From Streptomyces anulatus (GTDB lineage Bacteria > Actinomycetota > Actinomycetes > Streptomycetales > Streptomycetaceae), in NCBI RefSeq assembly GCF_000721175.1, contig NZ_JOEZ01000011.1:62001-126000 (forward strand): a stretch of 64,000 nt of DNA, given 5' to 3'. Below the pieces are notes generated by a model. That model was not told where the DNA came from, made no database searches, and saw nothing but the letters and a program-made list of their open reading frames with translations. The stretch's first letter is position 1; each line of letters opens with the position of its first letter. A program made the translations under genes and the position numbers. Positions 50,566-58,946 of the stretch are shown in pieces.

Positions 50566-50914
50566 ACCGAGTCGTGGGCGGATCTGCTGCGTGACTGCCG
50601 CCGACGCGGCATGCGCGATCCCGAACCTGTAGTCGGTGACGGCGCGATGGGCCTGTGGAGGGCCCTCCCACTGGGTGCACCTGCGCACGACGAATCCCAT
50701 CGAGAGCACTTTCAGCACCGTGAAGTTGAGGACCAAGGCCACCCGCGGGGCCGGCAGCCCGGCCGCGGCGCTGGCGATGGTGTTCAAGCTCGTCGAGTCC
50801 GCACAGGACCGCTGGCGCGCGATCACCGGAGCCCACCTCGTCGCGCTCGTCCGCTCCGGCGCCAGGTTCGAGAACGGTGCCCTCATCGAGCGCCTGGAGA
50901 ACAGTGCCGCGTGA
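50566..50914 (+). mobile_element. IS256-family transposase remnant with internal deletion
   Basis: From 50566 one frame reads TESWADLLRDCRRRGM and then GDGAMGLWRALP, the IS256/Mutator transposase catalytic region. At about 50668 the match jumps to another frame reading HWVHLRTTNPIESTFSTVKL, then SPAAALAMVFKLVESAQDRW, the family's C-terminus, with stop at 50914. The segment between these parts (roughly 100 residues in intact relatives) is missing, so it is inactive. Confidence 0.8.
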
Positions 50915-50931
50915 TCGCTTCGCGGCTGGGC

Positions 50932-51528
50932 TCACTGATCGCTCAGACAGGTGACGAAGCGACCGAAGGCCTCGTCCCCAGCGCGATTACCGGCGAGCTC
51001 CGCGCACAACGCAGGGAAATCAGCCCAGGCCTCGCCCTCGACGGTCCACCTGGAAACGATGCTACGCCCGTTATGGATCTGTACTTCGTCGACCCAGCGG
51101 TCGAGGCCGTCGCCCGCCGAGTAGACGAAGAAGTGCGCGTCCTCCATAGCCGGTGCCAGGAGATCGATGAGCTTGTGAAGGTTGCGCATGTCGATGTAGC
51201 AGATGTCAGACAGCTGCTCCAGGCAGAGGTAGTCAGCATCAGGTGGGCCCAGGTCGAAGCCCCAGCCTCGCCCATGGACCTTCTGGTTGAGCAAACGAAC
51301 CGGCCAGGTTTTCTGCCTGGGTACCTCGGTGGCCACCACCGAGAGCGTCTCCTCGACCAAAGACCGCCATCCCGGACGCACTCGAACAAACGTCCAGTGC
51401 GGGTCGGGCCACGGCGACACCTGAGGAAACCACAACCGGTACCGCCCATACCACCGATCATCGCGCCAACGATCATCACCCCTGGTGACAAACGTTCCTG
51501 ATAGCTCGATCGGATGAGGCTCTCTCAC
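50932..51528 (-). CDS. Hypothetical protein, 198 aa, cargo between transposase remnant and cupin 3' part
   Basis: GTG 51528 is the first start before the recognisable coherent part (REPHPIELSGTFVTRGDDRW...); no good ribosome site is visible and an upstream ATG pair near 51633 is an alternative. The protein is acidic and Trp/Asp-rich with YGRYRLWFPQVSPWPDPHWT, DLGPPDADYLCLEQLSDICY and a C-terminal HNGRSIVSRWTVEGEAWADF. The layout resembles small immunity-like or SMI1-like proteins, but I do not recognise a family. It lies inside the segment that interrupts the cupin gene. Confidence 0.55.
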   Translation of the reverse strand: MREPHPIELSGTFVTRGDDRWRDDRWYGRYRLWFPQVSPWPDPHWTFVRVRPGWRSLVEETLSVVATEVPRQKTWPVRLLNQKVHGRGWGFDLGPPDADYLCLEQLSDICYIDMRNLHKLIDLLAPAMEDAHFFVYSAGDGLDRWVDEVQIHNGRSIVSRWTVEGEAWADFPALCAELAGNRAGDEAFGRFVTCLSDQ

Positions 51529-51689
51529 AGGCTGAGCATACGAGACACCGCCGTCGGCACCTTGAAGCTCCACGTCCGGTCGGCAAGCCCTCCCGGGCCA
51601 GCATGCCAGGCTCGAGCACAAGGCTTTCATCATGCCCCAATGAGACACCTCCACCCTCACGCACCACCTGACCCACAACTCTTGACACT

Positions 51690-52165
51690 TGTTCGCAGAT
51701 CGCGGGCACCAAGCGGTGGCAGATCTGGCGCCCGAAAGTTCCCTGCGCCCATGCGCGAGTACCAGGAGTCCCTTCCGCGTCTGGGACCCCGCCTTCCTTC
51801 CGCAGTGGGAGGCCGCAGGCCCCGATCTGGAGGTCGACCTCCGGCCGGGGCAGTCCCTGCTCCTGCCGAGGGGGTGGGTGCACAACCCTCATGCGCTCGG
51901 CACGCAGGTCCGCAGCATCCACCTGACCTTCGCGATCCGGGAACGCACACCGGTCCGGGTCGCGGAGAAGCTCGTCGGCCGCGTGATCGAGAAGGACGCC
52001 TTCCGGCGCGTCATCCTCCCCGGCGACATCACCGGGGAGCGGTTGTCCGCGCAGGTGCGGGACGTCCGGCAGGCCCTGGTCGAGCACCTGGCCGGGCTCG
52101 ATGTGGATGACTTCGCGCGGTCCCTTCTTCGAGCCGCCGTGTCGGAGAAGGGCTTCACCACGTGA
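51690..52165 (+). pseudogene. JmjC-type cupin protein, 3' fragment
   Basis: Sequence resumes at about 51690 with QIAGTKRWQIWRPK in one frame, then APMREYQES and FRVWDPAFLPQWEAAGPD after frame changes. The final frame, open to TGA 52165, contains LRPGQSLLLPRGWVHNPHAL (cupin strand with the second metal His) and the helical C-terminal region. At least two frameshifts separate these pieces, so it is decaying beyond the insertion. Confidence 0.7.
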
Positions 52166-52252
52166 GCAGCTGAGAGGAAGAGCCGGCCGAACCGGGCGGC
52201 GTGATCGGCGACTCGAGCCGCCTCACGCCGCTCCGGTGTCGCCGGAGCTTCC

Positions 52253-52801
52253 TCAGAACCGGTCGACCTCCTCGCCGTCCGGGACCTGATAACAGGCGGA
52301 AACCACGTTGACGAGCAGCGTTGGATCGTTGGTGTCCCCGCCGCTGTTCTTCTCCCAGAACTCGACATTGACGGCGAACTTCTTCTCGACATGCTCCGCC
52401 GTCAGTTCCAAGGATTCGGCCTTACTGCCGTTCCGCTCGTACTTGACGATCTTCCACCCGTACTTCGGAAGATCTTCCTTGAGGCGAGTCATGGCCTGCA
52501 TGAGTTCGGCATCCGAGGAACCCGTCAGACTCCAAGGGTGTCGCATGAGGAACAACTTCCCCCGCTCCGCCCCTTCGCAGGCGCTGACCCCCGGACCCGA
52601 CTTGGACATCTTGCCCTTCACAGCGATGACATCAAGGATCTGGCTGGAGATCTGCTTCGTTTCCGCGTCGACATCGTCAATACTGCGCGTCCCGGCTGGT
52701 TTCGGTGCACCGGATTCTGCTTGGTCAGTCATGCCGCATCCTGTGATTGTGGTGAGTATCACGGCGCCCAGAAGCGCAGAATTAAGAACCCTATTCCTCA
52801 A
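52253..52801 (-). CDS. Lipoprotein, 182 aa
   Basis: TTG 52801 has AAAGG six bases upstream and overlaps the stop of the hydrolase gene by 11 bases. The signal peptide ends in lipobox TTITGC. The mature part is a small alpha/beta domain with Cys pairs (VSACEGAERG and VSACYQVPDG) and the stretch DLPKYGWKIVKYERNGSKAE, typical of small actinobacterial lipoproteins that accompany ESX-like or hydrolase genes. Function is unknown. Confidence 0.8.
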   Translation of the reverse strand: MRNRVLNSALLGAVILTTITGCGMTDQAESGAPKPAGTRSIDDVDAETKQISSQILDVIAVKGKMSKSGPGVSACEGAERGKLFLMRHPWSLTGSSDAELMQAMTRLKEDLPKYGWKIVKYERNGSKAESLELTAEHVEKKFAVNVEFWEKNSGGDTNDPTLLVNVVSACYQVPDGEEVDRF

Positions 52802-54596
52802 GTTCTACCTTTCCATATCGACCCGTCACGACCGCCGCCTGATTCTTCAAGCTTTCCGATTCTTCTTCCCAGTATTCGCTGTGCCCCTCGGACCCGCCTG
52901 TAGTCATCTGGTTCGCTCCGAACAATTCGTCGCTGGGAATGATGGCCACGCCGCCGCCGAACCGCCACTGACTGCCGCCGTGACCGAAACGCCCCAGGTC
53001 GGGGACCGGGTCGCCCTCAGCCTCCTCGTTCCACACATGCCCCTTGGGCACATCCATCTGTGACGCCTCGCCCACCTGCACACCGGGACTCCCTGCGAAC
53101 ACCACGTCATCCACGTTCAGCTCGCCCTGGCGAGCTGCGGAACCGATCAGCGTCGTGCCATACGAGTGGCCGATAGCCGTGTGGTGACCACCGGAGTCGG
53201 TGCTGTTGGCCACATTGAGACCGTCCATGAACTGGTTGAAAGCCGGGGCTCCGTCGTCGGCATAGTGCCGGAAAGGCGCATCCTTGACGATGCTCTGCGG
53301 AGCGTCGTACCCCAGCCATGTGATGGTGGAGACTTCCTTTCCTCCGGCCATAGCATCGGACTGTCGCCAGAGTTCTGTCATGCGTCCGATGTCCCCACCG
53401 ATACTGCCAAGATTCGACGTGGTACCAGGAACATAGACCGCCGTGTGAGCGGCAGTGTCGGGGTTCCCGTTGGCAACGATCGCCCGGCCGTTCTTCTCGG
53501 CATCGAAACCCAGGAGATAGGCGGGTGGCAGTCCGTTCTCACCGGTCGCGTCGAACCGCTCCCGAATGCTCTTCATGCCCTCATTCGACTTGGTGAGCTG
53601 CGCGAACCGCTCGCCGTACTTCTCGTCCCACTTGCTCCAGCTGGAGTTCTGGATGACAGCCGGATAGCCGCCGTTGGGATTCGGAGAGTACCTGGTGGGC
53701 TCGGGAGGAATCTTGGCGAGCTCCAGCTCCACCTGCGCCCTGCTCTGTGCCAGCACCATGCGGTTGGCCTCGTCACGCGTCTCGGCGGGCAACCCGTCCA
53801 GCGCACCGACCGCTGCGGCGTTCAGTGCGAGGTGAGCCGACTGCTCCTCCGCGCCGAGCCCCTTCCACCATGCAGCGTTGTCCTTCGGGCTGCCGTCCTT
53901 CGGCGGCTCCGGCAGGGAGTCGAGGTAGTCCTTGCCCGCCTCGCGGACACCTCCCCGGTCCGACTGCGTGTCGGCCCAGTCGCGCTTGGAGACCACCAGG
54001 TCGTCGTCAGCCTTCAGCGCGCGCAGCTTCGGTGCCCACTTGGCATCCGCGTCGGCCGCCTCCTCCAGCGCGTCGGCGATCCGGTTCGCGTACCCCATCG
54101 CTTTGCCGTAGTTCGGATTCGGGTGGATGTTCATCGCCTGACGCTCCAGGGCATCGGACATCGGACTGCCCCCGGCGCTCCCGGTCACCGTGCCGCCGTC
54201 GACCATCTTCTCCTCGCCGGGCTTCTTGCCCGCCGGGTAGGACACCGATCCATCGGAACCTACCGTGCAGCCATCGGCGTGGGCATCCTCGATCGCCGTC
54301 TCCAGCCTTCTCTTGGCAACCGCCATATCGAAGGCGAATCCGTTCAGTGCGGTGCTTATCAGACCGCACTCGACCTGCACGTAATGGAAGTTCTCCGACA
54401 GGTTGCGAAGCTCTCCCAGGGCGGCGGTCGCCGCCTTGCCCTCCAGCTGATTCCGCACGCCCGCGCAGACCTGGTTGTCGATCGTGTCCTTTGCCGCACT
54501 GGCCATCTCACCGGTGGCCCGGTAGCCGTCTGCGGCGCCCTCGTACTCCGAGGGCCTGAGGGCCTTCAGCGTCGCAAGATCCATGGTCGCCGTCAC
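52791..54596 (-). CDS. ESX-like N-terminal / DUF1023-type alpha/beta hydrolase
   Basis: The 601-aa protein has an N-terminal helical WXG-like region (about residues 1-110), a long helical linker (to about 330) and a C-terminal DUF1023-type alpha/beta hydrolase. The nucleophile elbow is GHSYGTTL (Ser near residue 475). AVYVPGTTSNLGSIGGDIGR is the first strand and oxyanion region, and HVWNEEAEGDPVPDLGRFGH carries the late Asp/His. There is no signal peptide, so export by an ESX-type route is possible. GTG 54596 overlaps the previous stop (GTGA). It probably acts extracellularly on an ester, but the substrate is unknown. Confidence 0.82.
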   Translation of the reverse strand: MTATMDLATLKALRPSEYEGAADGYRATGEMASAAKDTIDNQVCAGVRNQLEGKAATAALGELRNLSENFHYVQVECGLISTALNGFAFDMAVAKRRLETAIEDAHADGCTVGSDGSVSYPAGKKPGEEKMVDGGTVTGSAGGSPMSDALERQAMNIHPNPNYGKAMGYANRIADALEEAADADAKWAPKLRALKADDDLVVSKRDWADTQSDRGGVREAGKDYLDSLPEPPKDGSPKDNAAWWKGLGAEEQSAHLALNAAAVGALDGLPAETRDEANRMVLAQSRAQVELELAKIPPEPTRYSPNPNGGYPAVIQNSSWSKWDEKYGERFAQLTKSNEGMKSIRERFDATGENGLPPAYLLGFDAEKNGRAIVANGNPDTAAHTAVYVPGTTSNLGSIGGDIGRMTELWRQSDAMAGGKEVSTITWLGYDAPQSIVKDAPFRHYADDGAPAFNQFMDGLNVANSTDSGGHHTAIGHSYGTTLIGSAARQGELNVDDVVFAGSPGVQVGEASQMDVPKGHVWNEEAEGDPVPDLGRFGHGGSQWRFGGGVAIIPSDELFGANQMTTGGSEGHSEYWEEESESLKNQAAVVTGRYGKVELEE

Positions 54597-55114
54597 TTCG
54601 CCTTCGGGTGGCCGCCAACGGCCTCGGTGTCCTGGTACTGCGCCTTAAGCCTGTTCAGCTCAGCCATGACCGCCTGGTCGGGCTTCGAGAGATCGTGTCC
54701 CGACCTCTCCAGAAGGCCGCCCAGCGCCTCACAGCGACTGCTCACATCACCGATGTACTTCTTCCACGAGCCGTAGATCTCCTTCTGCGCCGCCGCGCTC
54801 CGGCACCCGGCGGTGTCGCCCAGCCCCGTCTGTCCATCGCCGAGCTTCGTCAACGCCTTGTCGACGCCGCCCTTGAGGCCGGTGACGCCTTCGCCGGCCT
54901 TCACCCATGCCTTCTTGTCCGACTTCAGATCCGCAGAAGCCTCGCCGTCCGAGGCTGGGGCCTGATTCAGCTGCATGCTCGTCGGCCCATTCGCCGCGAC
55001 ATCAGCTTTGATTTGCTCCCATTCGTCCCACGCCACCGTAAGGCTCTCCCCGTCTTCCCAGACATCCCCGTTACCCGTGGTCCCGTTCCCGGGCTCCTCG
55101 GGTCGAGACGACAT
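54593..55114 (-). CDS. Small helical protein, ESX/WXG100-like partner
   Basis: The 173-aa protein is mostly helical, with WDEWEQIKADVAAN, KKAWVKAGEGVTGLKGGVDK and SWKKYIGDVSSRCEALGGLL. The pattern fits WXG100-related proteins encoded ahead of DUF1023 hydrolases in actinobacteria. ATG 55114 has GGAG close upstream. The stop overlaps the hydrolase GTG, so they are co-translated and may form a complex. It heads a three-gene operon with the lipoprotein. Confidence 0.7.
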   Translation of the reverse strand: MSSRPEEPGNGTTGNGDVWEDGESLTVAWDEWEQIKADVAANGPTSMQLNQAPASDGEASADLKSDKKAWVKAGEGVTGLKGGVDKALTKLGDGQTGLGDTAGCRSAAAQKEIYGSWKKYIGDVSSRCEALGGLLERSGHDLSKPDQAVMAELNRLKAQYQDTEAVGGHPKAK

Positions 55115-55223
55115 CGTCTCCGGCTTCCGCGGGGCAGATCAAGTTCGGTCCTGTCATCCGTGGACGGAACCTGTTTGGCCTGGTCGGTCGTCCTCTGAAG
55201 CGGGATCGACCGGATGGGACGAC

Positions 55224-56210
55224 ATGGTGGAGCGGGTAGAACCTCGTGCGGTGCCGGCGGAGACGCCGGTGGCGCCCGGGGTGGGGGACCGGCGGCGGGG
55301 GTGGGTGATCGCCGGGAGTGCCGTGGTCGTGGCCGGGCTGCTGGGGTTCCATCGGGGTGTGCCCAACTGGCCTGGGCGGGCTGGGAGTCTGCTGGAGTCG
55401 TTTCTGCCCTGGGTCGGCGTCTTCGTCGTCGTGCTGTTGGTCGTCGCCCTGCTGCGGCGGTCCGCCGTCGCCCTTGTGGCCCTGCTGCTGCCGGTGGGCG
55501 TTTGGGTGCATCTCTTCGGGGGGCTGCTCCTGCCCGCCTCGGCAGGCGACGGGCCGGGGCTCGTCGTCGTGCAGCACAACGTCAGTGATGAGAACCGTGA
55601 CCCGGCGGGGACCGCCCGGGCCCTGATCGCGGCCGGGGCCGATCTCGTCGCGCTGGAGGAGTTGGTGGACCCGCAGCTGCCGGTGTACGAGAAGGCTCTC
55701 GCCGCCGACTATCCGCACCACGTCGTACGCGGCACCGTCGGGCTCTGGTCCACGTATCCGCTCAGCGGGGAGCGGCTGGTCGACATCAAGCCCCCGAGCA
55801 TCGCTGAAGGGTGGAGCCGTGGCGTGCGGGCCGTGGTCCACTCGCCGCACGGGGAGGTCTCGGCGTACGTCGCCCATCTGCCCTCCGTCCGGGTCGGGGC
55901 GGGTGGGCTCGCGTCCGATCGGAGGGACGAGAGTGCCGAGCTGCTGGGGCGCGCCATCGCCGCCGAAAGCGTCGATACGGTGATTCTCCTCGGGGACCTC
56001 AACGGGGCTGTGGAGGACCGGGGGCTGAGCCCTCTCACCTCACAGCTGAACGTCGCCGAGCGCGGGTTCGCCTTCAGCTTCCCGGCCGCCTTCCCGCTGG
56101 CCCGGATCGATCAGGTCATGGCCCGCTCAGCCACCGTGGGCCACATCCGCACCCTGCCCGCCACCGGCAGCGACCATCTGCCCGTCGTGGCCCGCGTCGC
56201 CCTGGGATGA
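55224..56210 (+). CDS. Membrane endonuclease/exonuclease/phosphatase-family protein
   Basis: The 328-aa protein has an N-terminal part with about three membrane helices (residues 28-110) and an exterior EEP domain. LVVVQHNVSDEN carries the metal Asn, ALEELVD the metal Glu, VILLGDLNGAVEDRG the Asp/Asn pair, and GSDHLPVVARV the catalytic His. The domain could cleave phosphodiesters of DNA, lipids or cyclic phosphates outside the membrane. ATG 55224 has GGGA nearby. Its last 84 bases overlap the convergent winged-helix gene. Confidence 0.85.
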   Translation: MVERVEPRAVPAETPVAPGVGDRRRGWVIAGSAVVVAGLLGFHRGVPNWPGRAGSLLESFLPWVGVFVVVLLVVALLRRSAVALVALLLPVGVWVHLFGGLLLPASAGDGPGLVVVQHNVSDENRDPAGTARALIAAGADLVALEELVDPQLPVYEKALAADYPHHVVRGTVGLWSTYPLSGERLVDIKPPSIAEGWSRGVRAVVHSPHGEVSAYVAHLPSVRVGAGGLASDRRDESAELLGRAIAAESVDTVILLGDLNGAVEDRGLSPLTSQLNVAERGFAFSFPAAFPLARIDQVMARSATVGHIRTLPATGSDHLPVVARVALG

Positions 56211-57245
56211 GTGCGCGGCTCGGAGCGCGTCAGCCTTCCGCACCGCCGCCACGCGCTGCCGCCAGGGCATGTCCGCGGGGAAGTCGTACGTGTCCGTGTC
56301 GACCGTCCAGCTCGCGTACGCCGCCGCCCGGCGGCAGTCCACGCACTCCGTCTCGTCGCCCAGCGGGCGGAAGACGTGCTCCTCGCCCGGGCCCGTGCAG
56401 ACGATCAGCTCCCTGACGGGCGGCGCGGGAGGCGGTGCCGGCAGCGGGGTCACCGGGCATTTCTGGATCAGACGATGGCGCAGGAAGCCGGCCGCCGAGC
56501 GCACCCCGTTCTCGGGAGGGTCGGCCAGCAGCGCCTGTCGCAGGTCTCCCTCCGGCAGTCCGCCCTCCAGCCACTTCACGGCCTCCACCGCCAGCGCACG
56601 GGCCTCCCGGACCCCTAGCAGCAGGTCACGGCGCGTGTGTCGCAGGGACAGCAGCAGCCGTTCAGCCTTGGCCAGTTGACTGGTGGGGTGGGGGGCCGGG
56701 GCCGCTTCATCGGGGTCGGGTGCCGGGACCTCTGCCCGCTCCTGTGGCGGTTCCGCTTCGGGGGGTGGGTGGGGAGTGGTCTTATCACTGTGGTCTTCCT
56801 CCGGTTCATAGCCACCGGCCGTCCGAGGGGTCGGCGCGCCGACCGTCGGATACCGCGTACTCGGCGGCGGAGGGGCGGCCACGAACTCCGGCGGACGGCC
56901 GCCGTCGTCCGGCTCCAGCGCCGCTCGTACGATCCTGGCCTCCGCGCTCGTCAGCGGTGTGTTCGTGAACAGCTGGTCCGTCCTCCAGCGGCCGCCGTCG
57001 CTCTGGGACCGCCACTCGTGGACGTAACCGTGCTCCACCAGTTGCCTCTTGGCCCGTTGGTACGGGCGGCCCTTCATGTCCAGCTTCCGCGCCAGGTCGC
57101 TGAGGGGGCGGTCGGTGGCGGAGGCGGGGAGGCCCTGGACGTACAGGAGGAGGATCTTCGCATCGCTGTTCAACCGCCGGTCGCGTACGACGGTGTGGGG
57201 GGCTTTGGTCCAGCCCGAAGGGGGCGCGATAACATGACGCAGCAT
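56127..57245 (-). CDS. Winged-helix-like protein, 372 aa
   Basis: The N-terminal ~100 residues (RHVIAPPSGWTKAPHTVVRD, then SDLARKLDMKGRPYQRAKRQLVEHGYVHEW) form a winged helix of the type common in Streptomyces chromosomal and plasmid-related proteins. A Pro-rich linker follows. The C-terminal part has a zinc-like CTGPGEEHVFRPLGDETECVDCRR cluster and an Arg/Ala-rich tail. It may bind DNA in transcription or replication control; I cannot decide. An AGTGG/CCACT hairpin lies just before ATG 57245. The 3' end overlaps the EEP gene antisense, so the C-terminus may be an extension. Confidence 0.75.
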   Translation of the reverse strand: MLRHVIAPPSGWTKAPHTVVRDRRLNSDAKILLLYVQGLPASATDRPLSDLARKLDMKGRPYQRAKRQLVEHGYVHEWRSQSDGGRWRTDQLFTNTPLTSAEARIVRAALEPDDGGRPPEFVAAPPPPSTRYPTVGAPTPRTAGGYEPEEDHSDKTTPHPPPEAEPPQERAEVPAPDPDEAAPAPHPTSQLAKAERLLLSLRHTRRDLLLGVREARALAVEAVKWLEGGLPEGDLRQALLADPPENGVRSAAGFLRHRLIQKCPVTPLPAPPPAPPVRELIVCTGPGEEHVFRPLGDETECVDCRRAAAYASWTVDTDTYDFPADMPWRQRVAAVRKADALRAAHSSQGDAGHDGQMVAAGGGQGADVAHGG

Positions 57246-57478
57246 TTCTAGTGGCTACTTCCACTGGGGGTGTGAGGCCCTCGGGTGGGTGTTGACGCAC
57301 CTCCGGGGGCCGCCCTTTGCGCACGTGAGCGCACAGAGCGTGATGACCTCTTCACCGTATCGCACCGTTCCGACCCATCACCACATCGAAGATCCGTTCG
57401 GCCACCACCCCCAACCGGGCTGCCACCGTGCGCCGTTGCCCGTCGCTCCGCACGTCGGTTTCAGCAGGATCACCCCCC

Positions 57479-57860
57479 ATGACTGGCCTGGTCGTCACCA
57501 TCGCCCTGGCCTTCGCCGGGTACGTCGCGGCCCACCTGAACGGGTTGCGGCTTGCCCAGCGCCACGAGCGGCTCGCGCGGGGCAATCGGCGACTGAGCGA
57601 CTTCTACGGGCCGTTGTTCGCCGTCACCGAGGCCGACAGCCGCGCCTTCGCCGCCGCTCCTGGTCAAGTTGTGTGCGCACGTGTCCGGTTCGAGATCACG
57701 GCCGCCCGCCGGGCGCACGGACGGTACGACCAGCACCAGTCCGTCGTGTCGTTCCCGAGTCAGGACCACGCCGCCTACGCGCGGGAGGTGTTCACCGCGC
57801 GGCAGAAGGCGCGGGCCCAGTTGCCGGGGCAGCGGCACGCCGGGGGAGGTCGTGCCCGGC
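57479..57860 (+). pseudogene. Broken membrane-protein gene
   Basis: ATG 57479 opens a frame with one membrane helix (MTGLVVTIALAFAGYVAAHL) and NGLRLAQRHERLARGNRRLSDF-like sequence, which I recognise from a ~190-aa Streptomyces family whose members continue YGPLFAL.EA.S.AF. After EADSRAF the middle is missing. LLVKLCAHVSG appears in another frame, and FEITAARRAHGRYDQHQSVV returns in the first frame. The reading frame then has no stop for more than 1 kb and runs antisense through the hydrolase gene. An internal deletion plus a frameshift is the best explanation. Confidence 0.6.
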
Positions 57861-57916
57861 GGCCCGGCGGCCCGGGGCCCGGGGGGAGGGGCGGGTCCGG
57901 GCCGTCGCGCTGCTCC

Positions 57917-58708
57917 TCACGGCTGGTGGTCCACGCTCGTGAGGAAGTCCAGGACGAGAGGGCCGGCGTGCGTGCGGAACTCCTCGAAGTAGGCGTGACG
58001 GGCGCCGGGGATCAGGTGCAGACGGGCGCCGGGGATACGGCCGGCGAGCAGCGGCGCGTTGGCCGTGGGGTTGAGCAGGTCGCGGGTTCCGTGGACGACC
58101 AGGGTGGGTGCGCTGATGCCGGGCAGGAGGTCCCAGGCGTTGTGACGGTTGCTGGCCGCGAGGTGGTGGCGTCGGGAGTGTGCGGGCATGGCGGGGTCGC
58201 CGAGGGTGTGGTGCGTGCCGGGGTGGTCGGCAAGCCACCTCGGGGTGTACATCAGCTCCAGCAGGGCTTGCCGAGCTGCCCCGGGCCGGCGCTGGACCAG
58301 GGCTCGGCGGACGTCGTCGCCGCGTTCGACGCTGTGCGGGCCGCCGGGGGAAGTACAGCCGAGGACCAGGGCTCTCACCCGGTGCGGATGGTGGGCCGCG
58401 AGTTGCTGGGCCACCCTGCCGCCCATGGACGTGCCGTAGATGTCGGCGCGGTCGATGCGGAGTTCGTCGAGGACGGCGACGACGTCCTGGGCGAACAGTT
58501 CGGTGCTGTGAGGGCTGTCGGGCTTGTCGCTGTCGCCGGTGCCGCGATAGTCGAGGGTGAGGGTGCTGCGGGCGGGGTGGAAGTCGGCGCGGACCGTGTC
58601 CCACCAGTGGTGGTTGTTCGCCTGGCCCGCCAGCAGGACCAGCGGCGCTCCTTCGCCCCGGAGCTGGTAGGCGATACGGACTCCGTCCGGTGTCGTCGCG
58701 TACGTCAT
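57917..58708 (-). CDS. Alpha/beta hydrolase
   Basis: The 263-aa alpha/beta-fold hydrolase starts MTYATTPDGVRIAYQLRG. The oxyanion region is LVLLAGQANNHHWWD, the nucleophile elbow GTSMGG (Ser near residue 100), the acid in LVVHGTRDLLNP, and the catalytic His in GARHAYFEE. It is similar to 3-oxoadipate enol-lactonase, esterase or haloperoxidase-like members of the superfamily; the substrate cannot be assigned. It has no signal peptide. The start matches the usual N-terminus of the family. Confidence 0.9.
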   Translation of the reverse strand: MTYATTPDGVRIAYQLRGEGAPLVLLAGQANNHHWWDTVRADFHPARSTLTLDYRGTGDSDKPDSPHSTELFAQDVVAVLDELRIDRADIYGTSMGGRVAQQLAAHHPHRVRALVLGCTSPGGPHSVERGDDVRRALVQRRPGAARQALLELMYTPRWLADHPGTHHTLGDPAMPAHSRRHHLAASNRHNAWDLLPGISAPTLVVHGTRDLLNPTANAPLLAGRIPGARLHLIPGARHAYFEEFRTHAGPLVLDFLTSVDHQP

Positions 58709-58946
58709 CAGCTGATTCCCTCACTCGATGATGGTTCCCGAAGCCCACTCGACGGCCTCACACGCCTCCTCCCCACACTGCCCCCTCGCCCCCTCACCCC
58801 CTCGCCCCCATCCAACATCTCCTGCACGCTTTGCGCACGCTCTCATCACAATTCCGCTTCGCTTCCCGCATGCCCCTGATGTGCGCCCGGGCTCGCTGCG
58901 AGCATCGGCTGCTCCACCGCACGGAGTTCGGCCTTGGGGGCGGCAC

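Noticed and set aside
57861..58879. Continuation of the frame that starts at 57479
   Set aside because: It runs antisense through the alpha/beta hydrolase gene and has no protein-like pattern; it only shows that the first gene lost its stop.
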